From Natronorubrum daqingense (lineage in GTDB: Archaea > Halobacteriota > Halobacteria > Halobacteriales > Natrialbaceae): a stretch of DNA of 64,000 nucleotides. This document shows positions 44,296 through 52,292 of the stretch, piece after piece. The stretch's first letter is position 1. Each line of letters begins with the position of its first letter. The translations under genes and the position numbers were made by a program. The stretch is from assembly GCF_001971705.1 (NCBI RefSeq), contig NZ_CP019327.1, forward strand, positions 1,860,001 to 1,924,000, given 5' to 3'. The notes below the pieces were generated by a model that was not told the origin of the DNA, did not search any database, and saw only the letters and a list, made by a program, of their open reading frames with translations.

Positions 44296-44570
44296 CCGAC
44301 GTCGATCTCGCAGTCGTGGATCGAATCGTCGACGGAACGACGGCCGTCCTCCTCCTCGAGGCAGACGAAACCGTCGTCGACGAGTACACGCTCGAGTGCG
44401 CTCGGCTTCCCGAAGACGGACGCCACGAGGGTGCCGTCTTCGACGTCGAACTCGAGGACGCGGATGCTGAGCTACGAGAGTTACGGTATCGGCCGGAACT
44501 CGAGGAGCAACGCCGAGAGACGGCACAAGAGCGATTCGATCGGCTCTCAGACCGACTGCCAGACGAGTGA
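44292..44570 (+). CDS. DUF3006 domain protein
   Basis: A 92-residue protein with the DUF3006 pattern: VVDRIVDGTTAVLLLEADET, LPEDGRHEGAVFDV and a C-terminal charged helix EQRRETAQERFDRLSDRLP. It has no signal peptide, so it should be cytosolic. Its ATG overlaps the stop of the ComEC-like gene, indicating tight coupling. DUF3006 genes are often paired with ComEC-type MBL proteins in bacteria and archaea, but the function is unknown. Possible roles include a small regulator or chaperone; this is speculation. Confidence 0.82.
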   Translation: MTDVDLAVVDRIVDGTTAVLLLEADETVVDEYTLECARLPEDGRHEGAVFDVELEDADAELRELRYRPELEEQRRETAQERFDRLSDRLPDE

Positions 44571-44895
44571 GGGCACTGGCTCTCACCGTCGCTAACGGAT
44601 GGAAACTGTCGAAAGGGTAGGGGTGGGACGGAAGTGGTGAAACGAAGCGGTTGTCGAATTCCCCAGTGGTGGAGTGGGGTCTTGGGTTGGGTGGGTTGGG
44701 ATGCGTTCACGACGACGAGATGCCGTTCTTGAAGACGGGACGTCGTCGGCACTTACGAATACTGGGGTCGTAGTAAAAGCGCTACTGCCAAAGCATGTTG
44801 GAACTCACGATAGTCGAACACTCTCGTGGGCTGAACCCTGTTCGATGCGAGCGATGATGAGCAGGTTCAAGACAATTCTCGAGTCACGGGCAGGT
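44571..44895. other. Leader region with G-quadruplex motif upstream of the gamma carbonic anhydrase
   Basis: The 325-base gap contains GGGTTGGGTGGGTTGGG at 44684-44700, four G3 runs with loops of 2, 1 and 2 bases on the + strand, 196 bases before the next start codon. No supported gene is present, although a frame stays open through it. Confidence 0.7.
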
Positions 44896-45396
44896 ATGAG
44901 ACGATCATTCGACGGAATGAAACCACAGATTGCCGACTCGGCGTACGTGGACGAGGCGGCAGTCGTCATCGGGAACGTCGTCGTCGAGGAGGACGCGAGC
45001 GTCTGGCCGAACACGACGCTTCGGGGCGATCACGGACGGATCGTCGTCGGCGAGGGGGCGAACGTACAGGACAACGCCGTCCTCCACGAGACGGCCGAAC
45101 TCGAGCCCTATTCGACGGTCGGTCACAGCGCAATCGTCCACGACGCGACCGTCGGCGAACGCGCGTTGGTCGGCATGAACGCGGTCGTCCTGGACGGCGC
45201 ACACGTCGGCGAGGGTGCCGTCGTCGCCGCAGGCAGCGTCGTTACCGAGGGCACTGAAATTCCACCGAAGACGCTCGTCGCCGGTTCCCCCGCGGAGGCG
45301 AAGACCGAAATCGAGGACTCCCACCTCGAAGCGACGGCCGACCGTTACGTCGAACTCTCACGTCGGTACGCCGAGACGTCGGAGCGACTCGAGTGA
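44896..45396 (+). CDS. Gamma carbonic anhydrase family protein
   Basis: A 166-residue left-handed beta-helix protein starting MRRSFDGMKPQIADSAYVDE. The hexapeptide-repeat core is visible (IGNVVVEEDASVWPNTTLRGD). The three zinc His ligands are at His64 (AVLHET), His77 and His82 (VGHSAIVH). All three are present, so reversible CO2 hydration is possible; many family members (YrdA, CaiE, PaaY-like) have low or other activity. The extra 74 upstream in-frame codons overlap the G-rich leader and are not used. No operon partner is visible. Confidence 0.88.
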   Translation: MRRSFDGMKPQIADSAYVDEAAVVIGNVVVEEDASVWPNTTLRGDHGRIVVGEGANVQDNAVLHETAELEPYSTVGHSAIVHDATVGERALVGMNAVVLDGAHVGEGAVVAAGSVVTEGTEIPPKTLVAGSPAEAKTEIEDSHLEATADRYVELSRRYAETSERLE

Positions 45397-45526
45397 CGGC
45401 CCCGCGCCGCGACGGCTGAGGCCTATCCGGCGTCGCAACGATCCAACGCTGGGACGCTATTTACCCAACGCTGGGACGCTATGAGTGATGAAAACCCTGA
45501 TACAGTTACCCGTCTAATCGGATCCC

Positions 45527-45994
45527 ATGAGTGACACCTCGTGGACGGATCAGATCGTCGGCGCGCGCATGACCGTCGATCAGGAGTTCTCCTCGCGGAT
45601 CGCAGATTCTCGCTTTAGCAACCAACAGTGGAGTCTGATCATGACCGCGACGGAGTTCGAAATCGAACAGCCAGCGGACCCCGAGAGCGCCCGAATCGTC
45701 GCCAACACGGAGAACGTCGAGCAGATCATCCCCGAACTCGAGAACATTCCGACGGGGATGGGTGCGATGGGCGGCGGCCCCGGCGGTCAGCAAGGAGGCT
45801 CCTCGAGCGGCGGGATACTCGACTCGATTTTGGGGGCATTCGGCCTCGGCGGCGACGGCGACGACAACTCACACGCCGAACAGGAGCGAGCGGCCGAATC
45901 GCTCACACAGGAGTACGCCGAGCAGTTACAGGCCGAACTCGAGTCGAAGGGACGTTGGGACACAGTTCGACAGGCCGCGGCGTCCGAGCAGTGA
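45527..45994 (+). CDS. Haloarchaeal protein, DUF5799-like
   Basis: A 155-residue protein. The N-terminal half (MSDTSWTDQIVGARMTVDQE, then SRFSNQQWSLIMTATEFEIE) is the compact domain I associate with DUF5799 of haloarchaea. A flexible Gly/Met/Gln-rich linker (MGGGPGGQQGGSSSGG) and a C-terminal helix (AEQERAAESLTQEYAEQLQAEL) follow. It is probably cytosolic and perhaps oligomeric through the helix. The function is unknown. It stands alone, 130 bases after the carbonic anhydrase gene. Confidence 0.75.
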   Translation: MSDTSWTDQIVGARMTVDQEFSSRIADSRFSNQQWSLIMTATEFEIEQPADPESARIVANTENVEQIIPELENIPTGMGAMGGGPGGQQGGSSSGGILDSILGAFGLGGDGDDNSHAEQERAAESLTQEYAEQLQAELESKGRWDTVRQAAASEQ

Positions 45995-46135
45995 CGCGAG
46001 TCGCCGTGAGTTGGTGATATCGTCTGTTGTGATTCGTCTGGGAGACGTGCGGAACTCACCGGCGAGAACGCGTGAACACGGGCGTCGCCGTCGCAAGCCA
46101 CAGCATCTTTAGGGACGCTTGCCGACGATAGGGGT

Positions 46136-46423
46136 ATGTCCGACGATATCGAGACGACGACGTTCGAAATCAGCGCCGACGACAGTACCGACGACGTGAC
46201 TATTCCGTCCGGACTCGTCGATCTCGTCGCCGAAGGCGACCAGTCTGACGCCGAAACTGTCGGCGACGTGATGCTCCTCTCCTTCGCTAGTCGCGCCCAT
46301 CACATCGTCCACCACGGCGAAGGCGCAGACGAGGAACTCGAGGCTCAAGAGCAGCGTATCATGGACCTCTTCGAGGAGCGATTCGGCGTAACCTACGGCG
46401 AAGCGACGGGTCACCAGCACTGA
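46136..46423 (+). CDS. Small acidic haloarchaeal protein (95 aa), unknown function
   Basis: Starts MSDDIETTTFEISADDSTDD, with the central VTIPSGLVDLVAEGDQSDAE and SRAHHIVHHGEGADEELEA. The HHIVHHGEG segment has four His residues in seven and could bind a metal, but I do not know the family. It is soluble and acidic. The first bases of an inverted repeat overlap its stop codon, so the repeat may form the transcript 3' end. Confidence 0.65.
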   Translation: MSDDIETTTFEISADDSTDDVTIPSGLVDLVAEGDQSDAETVGDVMLLSFASRAHHIVHHGEGADEELEAQEQRIMDLFEERFGVTYGEATGHQH

Positions 46424-46504
46424 TACGGATTACTGTAACGGTTTACTGGCACAACCGCAGGACTGGACGCGGTTTCGCCGGAAATGACTTACAGTAAACC
46501 GTAT
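46423..46504. repeat. 82-bp element with 16-bp terminal inverted repeats
   Basis: ATACGGATTACTGTAA (46423-46438) and TTACAGTAAACCGTAT (46489-46504) are reverse complements at 15 of 16 positions. A partial inner copy of GGTTTACTG lies at 46440-46448. The spacer is 50 bases. It resembles a small non-autonomous mobile or palindromic intergenic repeat and may also act as a terminator. The rest of the gap up to 46681 shows no gene. Confidence 0.65.
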
Positions 46505-46681
46505 TAATTAGCGTTCGATCGCAGCTAAGTCACGTACTCGAAAGTACTTTTCACCCGTTTTTGACCCAGAACGACCGAGCGCTCACTCAGTTGAGTGGCG
46601 TCGCTACTGGACGGTGATACTCGTCAGTGTTCGCCTGCGCCACCAACCCGAATGCGAACCTGAAGAACCAACGGCGACGAG

Positions 46682-49600
46682 TTAGCCGAGAGATTCGGTG
46701 GGCGCAGGTTCGTCTGCCGTGTCGGGCGATTCTGGTTCCGCTGGTGGATCGACAGGTGGGACGTCTTCGGGCGGTCCGTCGTCGATCGGTACGTCATCCG
46801 GTGGTCCGTCGTCATCCGGCACGTCGTCCGGTGGGCCGTCATCATCCGGTTCCTCGCCCGGCACGCCATCCGGCGGCACTTCTTCCGGCGGACCGACCTC
46901 GTCTTCTGGTACCTCGTCCGGAAGTCCCTCATCCGGTTCCTCACCTTCCGCAGGCACCTCCTCGTCGGTGTCGTCGATCGCTTCGATCGTCACCGAGACT
47001 TCGTCGTCTTCGGTAGCCACCGCGTGCGTCGACTCGCCCTCGGGGAGCGTCGATTGGAACGCGACCGTCTCCGACCCGCCTTCCTCGAGTTCGAGTTGCT
47101 GCTCGTCGATCGTGTCACCGTCGACGCTGTAGGTCACCGTCTGGCTGCCGGCATCGTCGCCGACGTTCTCGATGGTCGCACTCACGTCGATCGTGTCTCC
47201 AGGCTCGCCGGTTTCGGGTGCCTCGAGCGAACTCACGGCGAACTCGGCTTCGCCGGGTTCGTCGACCACGACCGTCGTGGCCTCCGTGTCGTCCTCGCTC
47301 GCGACCGTCGCCGTGTACTCGCCAGCCTCGAGACCGTCCGTCTCGGCCGTGAGGGTCACTTCTTCGCCGTCCTCTGGCTCGAGTGAGAGGTCGGTTTCGT
47401 CGACCAGGTCGCCCTCGAGTGCCAGTTCGATGGTTTGGGTGTCCTCGGCGTCGCCGACGTTCTCGACGGCAGCAGTAACCTCGAGTGGCTCGCCCGGTTC
47501 CACGGGATCGTTCGTGTCGACGATCTCCACACCGAATTCGGCTTCGCCGGGTTCTTCGACCGTGACCGTCGTTTCGTCGGCGTCGTCGTCGCTCGAGACG
47601 GTTGCAGCGTACTCGCCGGCTTCGAGGTCGTCGGTCTCGGCCGAAAGCGTCACCTCCTCACCCTCCTCGGACTCGAGTTCGAGGTCGGTCGCGTCGACGG
47701 GTTCGTCCTCGAGTGCCAGTTCGATCTCCTGTTCACCCGCATCGTCGCCCACGTTTTCGATCGCGGCGTCGATCTCGAGTGGCTCACCCGGTTCGACGGG
47801 GTCGTTCGTGTCGACGATCTCCACGTCGAACTCGGCCTCTTCGGGATCGTCGGGTGCGATCTCGCCCGCTGGATCCGTCGCGGCGGGCTCAACTGCGTCC
47901 TCGTCGTAGTCGTAGATGCTCATGTCCACGCCCCAGACGAGTCGCTCGTCGTCGTCTTCGGGCGTCCACTCGACCGTGAACGTCTCCGTTCCGGGCTCGA
48001 GTTCGCTCGGTGGCTCGTCGTCGGTCGTTCCCTCGAGGAACTCGCTGCCGACGATGAGTTCGGCGTCGTTCGGATTCTCGTAGCCGAACGTCACCGCGAT
48101 AGTGTCGTCGTTCGGATCCGTATTTTCGACGGTGAGGTCTGGGAGTTCGGGCCGGACCTCTTCGACGCACTCGCCCGCGTCGGGATTCGGGTGGTTGATC
48201 TCGCCCGGCACCGCATCTGGCGAGGAGAAGCCCGTAATCGCCGCGCCGAAGTCGCCCTCGGGAACCGTCACGGTCGCGCCGTCTGCCGTCTCCTCGACGG
48301 TGAACTCGTCACCGGTCTCGTAGGTGATCGTGCCCTCGAGCGGTTCCTCGGTGTCCTCGCCGACCGTGATCGCGTACTCGCCGAGCGTGTTTCCAATGCC
48401 ACTCGACTCGTAGAACGAGGTCGCGACGATAATCGTATCGCCGTCCTCGAACGAGCCGGTCACCTCCGCTTGCGTGCAGTCGACGAACGTCGCCTCGAAC
48501 GGCTCCGTGTCGTCGTCGACGGTGTACTCGATCGTTTCGGACGCGAGGACGCCGTCGTCAGTGGCCTCGTCGTCAGTCTCGGTATCGTTCGCTTCGTCGT
48601 CAGCCGTCTCCGTATCCGTATCCGTCTCGAGGTCGGCGTCCGCAGCCACTTCGTCATCGTCTGCACCGTCGGCCGCCTCGAGAGCGACCTCGAGCGTGGC
48701 GTCTTCCTCGAGCGGTGGCTCGAGGTCGATCGATTCCGGACCGACGGAGTCGTTCGCCTCGAACGCCTCGCTTTGGCCCAGTTGCTCGCCGTCGTCGCTC
48801 ACGGTGAGGACGAACGGAACGTCGGCGCTCGCTTCGTCGACGACGAGCGAGTCACCCTCGCCCGTCTGGTCGCTGACCTCGAGGGTCGCCTCGGGGTCGG
48901 GCGGGTCGTCCGCGAGTTCGTACTCGATCGAGTCGGTGGCGAGTTCCTCGCCCTCGTCGTCGACGACGGCCACGTCGACGCTCGTGTCGTTCTCGATTGG
49001 CGGCTCGAGCGCGAGTTCGAGATCGGTCTGCGTGTCGTTCGCCTCGAAGCGCTCGCTTTCGACCTGTTCGCCGTCGTACTCGGCGGTGACGGCGAAGTCG
49101 GTGTCGGCGCTCGCCTCGTCGACGACGAGCGTCTCGCCGTCACCCGTCTGATCGCTCACCTCGAGCACGGCCTCGGGGTCAGGATCGTCGACGTCCTCGA
49201 CCGTCACGAGCGCCGTGTCGAGCACCGGCGCGCCGTTCGGCGTCACGTACGGTTCGTCCTCCACGCCGTCGGACGCCGCGTACTCGAACGAGCCGTCGTC
49301 GGTGGTATCGTGGTGAGCCACCGCGACGAGCGTTTGGTCGTCCTCGAGTGGCTCCTCGAGGTCGATTTCAACGTCCGCGTGCTCGCCGGACTCGAGGGAC
49401 TCCGAGACGCCGAGGACGGCGTCCGGATCGGCCACCGAATCGCCGGCGTAGATCGCGACGAAGCCGCCCTCGGAGAGGTCAACGCTGTCGACGACGACGC
49501 GTTCGCCGTCCTCGCGCTCCTGATCGGCGAAGGTGATCGACGCCTCGCCCTCGAGTTCGTCGATCACTTCGATTCGTTGCTCGAGTTCGATCTCGACGTA

Positions 49601-51235
49601 CTGTGCGAGTACGACGCCGTCGTCGATTCCTTCGGCGATGGCGTACGCGGTCGCGTCGCTCGCGGCGTCTTGCGTGAGCACCTGCAGTTGCGTGATGCTG
49701 ATCTGCTGGTACTGGACGACCTTCGCGGTCTCCTGGCAGGCGCTGCTCGCGGCGATCTGTAGCTGTTCGACGGTCGCCTCCTGGTGTTGGGCCAGAACGC
49801 CGCTCGCGCTGCCGGTCGCGAGTTTCTGGACCTGCGTGACGTCGACGACCTGGTGCTGGACGACCGCGCCCTCGCCCGCACCGAACGCCGCGGCCTGAAT
49901 CTGCTCGACTTCGACGACTTGCTCCTGTATCGCGCCTTCGATCGATCCTTCAGCAGCACCGACCGCAGCGTACTGCAACTGCGAAATCGACACCTCCTGT
50001 TGCTGGACGAGGACGCCGCCCGCAGCCCCGTCAGCCGCGGCCTGGACCTGCTCGACCGTCGCCTCCTGACTCTGGGAGATCGATCCCTTCGCCCCACCGA
50101 AGGAGGCTTCCTGAATCTGCGTGCTCGAGACCCGCTGGACCTGCTCGACGCTCACCGTCTGCACCTGCTTCAACGCGCCCGCGCTCGCGCCGTGGGCCGC
50201 GGATTGGGTCTGCTCGACGCTCACCTCCTGTTGCTGGACGAGTGCGCCCTTCGCGCCGCCCGTCGCGGCCTTCTGGACCTGCTTGATGTCCACGCGCTGT
50301 TCTTGCTCGACGTCGATCCGCTGATCCTGCTCGAGCGCCGTTTCGGTCGACCCGTCGAGCGCACCCGCCGACGCCCCCGCCGCGGCGTGTTGGACGTGCT
50401 CGAGCGTGACCTGCTGGCGCTGTTCGGCCGTGAGCTGTTGGTGTTGCTCGAGGACGCCATAGGAGGCCCCCTGTGCGGCTTCCTGAATCTTGGGCTTCTC
50501 GTCGATTTCCTTCTCGCCAGCCTCGGCGGCGGCACCGGCAGCGCCGCCGTACGTCGCGACCTGAATCTGTTCGACGGCCACGCGCTGTTCCTGTGCGAGC
50601 GCACCGTGGGTCGCACCCCACGTCGCAGCCTGCATCTGGCTCGCCTCGACCGTCTGGTGTTGGGCGAGCGCGCCGTCGGTCGACCCGCCGACGGCAGCCT
50701 GAATCTGCTCGACTTCGACGCGCTGTTCTTGCATCAGCGAGCCGTGAACCGCACCTTTCGCCGCCTCCTGGACCTGTTCGGACTCGGCGTCTTGGTGTTG
50801 GGCCGCCGACTCGCTCGCCGCCTCGAGCGCGGCGTCTCGCTGTTCTTGACTCACCTCGACGCCCTGCGATTGGGCCAGTTCGACGCCCTCGTCGATGCCG
50901 TCCTCGACGGCGTCATCGTCGGCGTCGATGTCGATATCGTCCCCAGCATCGGCGTCGTCTCCATCGTCCGCATCGGCTCCATCATCAGTGTCGTCCGTCT
51001 CGTCTACACCGTCGATTTCGACGGTTTCGTCTGTGTCGTCCTGTGCGAACGATGCCGGCGTCGCCGTCAGATCACCGGCGTCAGCGTCGATCGCTTCAGC
51101 ATCCGAACTGTCGGCGGCCTCACCGTCTGCAAACGGCGACACGCTGTCGCTGATGACGGGCATCGCCAGCACGCTCGTCACCATCAAAAACGCGACGACG
51201 AGCACCGCCCCCGCCACACCTCGCTCACCAGTCAT
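46682..51235 (-). CDS. Giant secreted protein: Q-rich 23-aa repeats, DUF7282-like, CARDB x3, Pro/Asp-rich tail
   Basis: A 1517-residue exported protein. A hydrophobic signal (AGAVLVVAFLMVTSVLAM, about residues 8-25) leads to a highly acidic region (to about 118). Residues 157-518 contain about 14 Gln-rich repeats of 23 residues (or longer variants). Then come a DUF7282-like domain (about 560-680; VVDSVDLSEGGFVAIYAGDS), two related beta modules (about 683-905), a linker domain (about 910-1110) and three CARDB domains (1132-1226, 1230-1324, 1328-1420). The tail (1421-1517) repeats DDGPPDDVP. No C-terminal membrane helix or PGF-type sorting motif is seen, so it may be released or held by the S-layer. 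Probably a cell-surface adhesive or matrix protein; function unknown. Confidence 0.85.
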   Translation of the reverse strand: MTGERGVAGAVLVVAFLMVTSVLAMPVISDSVSPFADGEAADSSDAEAIDADAGDLTATPASFAQDDTDETVEIDGVDETDDTDDGADADDGDDADAGDDIDIDADDDAVEDGIDEGVELAQSQGVEVSQEQRDAALEAASESAAQHQDAESEQVQEAAKGAVHGSLMQEQRVEVEQIQAAVGGSTDGALAQHQTVEASQMQAATWGATHGALAQEQRVAVEQIQVATYGGAAGAAAEAGEKEIDEKPKIQEAAQGASYGVLEQHQQLTAEQRQQVTLEHVQHAAAGASAGALDGSTETALEQDQRIDVEQEQRVDIKQVQKAATGGAKGALVQQQEVSVEQTQSAAHGASAGALKQVQTVSVEQVQRVSSTQIQEASFGGAKGSISQSQEATVEQVQAAADGAAGGVLVQQQEVSISQLQYAAVGAAEGSIEGAIQEQVVEVEQIQAAAFGAGEGAVVQHQVVDVTQVQKLATGSASGVLAQHQEATVEQLQIAASSACQETAKVVQYQQISITQLQVLTQDAASDATAYAIAEGIDDGVVLAQYVEIELEQRIEVIDELEGEASITFADQEREDGERVVVDSVDLSEGGFVAIYAGDSVADPDAVLGVSESLESGEHADVEIDLEEPLEDDQTLVAVAHHDTTDDGSFEYAASDGVEDEPYVTPNGAPVLDTALVTVEDVDDPDPEAVLEVSDQTGDGETLVVDEASADTDFAVTAEYDGEQVESERFEANDTQTDLELALEPPIENDTSVDVAVVDDEGEELATDSIEYELADDPPDPEATLEVSDQTGEGDSLVVDEASADVPFVLTVSDDGEQLGQSEAFEANDSVGPESIDLEPPLEEDATLEVALEAADGADDDEVAADADLETDTDTETADDEANDTETDDEATDDGVLASETIEYTVDDDTEPFEATFVDCTQAEVTGSFEDGDTIIVATSFYESSGIGNTLGEYAITVGEDTEEPLEGTITYETGDEFTVEETADGATVTVPEGDFGAAITGFSSPDAVPGEINHPNPDAGECVEEVRPELPDLTVENTDPNDDTIAVTFGYENPNDAELIVGSEFLEGTTDDEPPSELEPGTETFTVEWTPEDDDERLVWGVDMSIYDYDEDAVEPAATDPAGEIAPDDPEEAEFDVEIVDTNDPVEPGEPLEIDAAIENVGDDAGEQEIELALEDEPVDATDLELESEEGEEVTLSAETDDLEAGEYAATVSSDDDADETTVTVEEPGEAEFGVEIVDTNDPVEPGEPLEVTAAVENVGDAEDTQTIELALEGDLVDETDLSLEPEDGEEVTLTAETDGLEAGEYTATVASEDDTEATTVVVDEPGEAEFAVSSLEAPETGEPGDTIDVSATIENVGDDAGSQTVTYSVDGDTIDEQQLELEEGGSETVAFQSTLPEGESTHAVATEDDEVSVTIEAIDDTDEEVPAEGEEPDEGLPDEVPEDEVGPPEEVPPDGVPGEEPDDDGPPDDVPDDDGPPDDVPIDDGPPEDVPPVDPPAEPESPDTADEPAPTESLG
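46688..46975 (-). repeat. Tandem repeats encoding the Pro/Asp/Glu-rich tail
   Basis: Units of about 27 bases encode DDGPPDDVP and relatives (VPEDEVGPPEEVP, PDGVPGEEP). The tail is highly acidic and likely extended and unfolded. Confidence 0.75.
49682..50767 (-). repeat. Array of 14 Gln-rich 23-residue repeats within the giant surface protein
   Basis: Residues 157-518. The unit is AAxGAxxGALxQxQxVxVEQxQ: an Ala/Gly-rich segment (15 residues) followed by an alternating Gln/hydrophobic segment. Unit lengths in order are 23, 23, 23, 26, 31, 39, 23, 31, 23, 23, 26, 23, 23, 25. Many long units fit 15 + 8n, because the alternating segment itself duplicates in steps of eight (for example EQDQRIDV, EQEQRVDI). 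Confidence 0.85.
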
Positions 51236-51664
51236 GGCTCGAGTCTCCCCGCTGTCCCGCTCGCGAACCCAGCGCCCGTCGGCTCCGGCTGTCGCGGCTG
51301 TCGCTCCCGATGCGCCCCATCGAACCCGTGATCGTCTCTCATTGTCACACTCTACCCTGGTTCTCTGACAGCGTGGCGAACGCGTGCTTAAGCTACCCCG
51401 GTCGTTTCAGTTAGGTGGTTGGCACAATCGCCCATTACGGCCCCCGAGACAGCCGAAATTACTTGAAAAAGCACATCCGAGGGGCGACTGATAACAGTCG
51501 TCGAGGGACTCGTGACAGTACTTCCACCACACACGTGTTGACGGGAATTGGTGTCTTTCAAGTGGCTATTCGACCACCTGTCTCGGACTCGAGACGACAG
51601 AATTTCACTGACCACACATCTCGGAAACCGAAGTGTTGAACTTGGTTTACGAGAGAGGACGGCC
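51236..51664. other. Divergent promoter region between the surface protein and bioY, 429 bases
   Basis: No gene is visible. A short perfect hairpin (CGACTG 51485-51490, loop ATAA, CAGTCG 51495-51500) lies in the middle. The stretch GTTGAACTTGGTTTACG just before bioY is AT-rich and could contain its promoter; a biotin-regulator site cannot be confirmed by eye. Confidence 0.5.
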
Positions 51665-52252
51665 ATGGAAACTGAACAGGCTTCGGTTGACCTCGTCGAG
51701 GGCGACGTGGTTCGTCAGTTCGCTCGAGCGGCGGTACTCGCCGCGTTGCTCGGTGCCGTTGCACCGATCGCGATCCCGTTGCCGTTGTCGACAGTGCCGG
51801 TCACGTTGCAGGTACTGTTCGTCTTTCTCGCCGGCCTCGTCCTGGGCCCGGTCTGGGGGACGGTGTCGCTCCTGTTGTACCTCACCGCCGGGGCGATCGG
51901 GTTGCCGGTCTTCTCGGGGCTCGAGGCCGGACTCGGAACGTTGTTCGGTCAGACGGGTGGCTTCCTCTGGTCGTACCCCCTCGCCGCCGCCCTGATCGGA
52001 CTGATCGTCCACCGCGGGACGAGCCTGCGCGACCCGGCCGCCGTGGCGCTGCCGACCGTAATCGTTGCACTCGTCGCCGCGACGGTTCTCATCTACGCGA
52101 TGGGTGCCGCCTACGCGGCCTGGCTCCTGGATCTCGAGGCCTGGGAAGCGATCGCCGTGTTTGCGCTCCCGTTCGTCCCCGGAGAAATACTCAAGATGGC
52201 CGCCGCGATCGCAATCGTCCGGAGCGGCCGACTCGAGCCGATTCAATCGTGA
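51665..52252 (+). CDS. bioY: BioY, substrate-binding membrane subunit of the biotin ECF transporter
   Basis: A 195-residue membrane protein with about six helices. Seen: AVAPIAIPLPLSTVPVTLQVL, the conserved first loop and helix with the PLP..VPVTLQ motif of BioY, GPVWGTVSLLLYLTAGAIGLPVF and FVPGEILKMAAA near the C-terminus. It binds biotin in the membrane. The two downstream genes encode the matching ATPase and the coupling membrane protein, so this is a complete dedicated ECF module. ATG at 51665 is preferred to an upstream in-frame ATG, which adds an implausible hydrophilic leader. Confidence 0.9.
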   Translation: METEQASVDLVEGDVVRQFARAAVLAALLGAVAPIAIPLPLSTVPVTLQVLFVFLAGLVLGPVWGTVSLLLYLTAGAIGLPVFSGLEAGLGTLFGQTGGFLWSYPLAAALIGLIVHRGTSLRDPAAVALPTVIVALVAATVLIYAMGAAYAAWLLDLEAWEAIAVFALPFVPGEILKMAAAIAIVRSGRLEPIQS

Positions 52253-52292
52253 CGGCCCACACGAAAACGAGAACGCAATACACGAGAACGCA

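Noticed and set aside
47435..51331. Two long plus-strand frames (775 and 515 codons) opposite the giant surface protein gene
   Set aside because: Their translations are Arg/Val/Leu-rich mirror images of the acidic repeats; the minus strand has a signal peptide and recognised domains.
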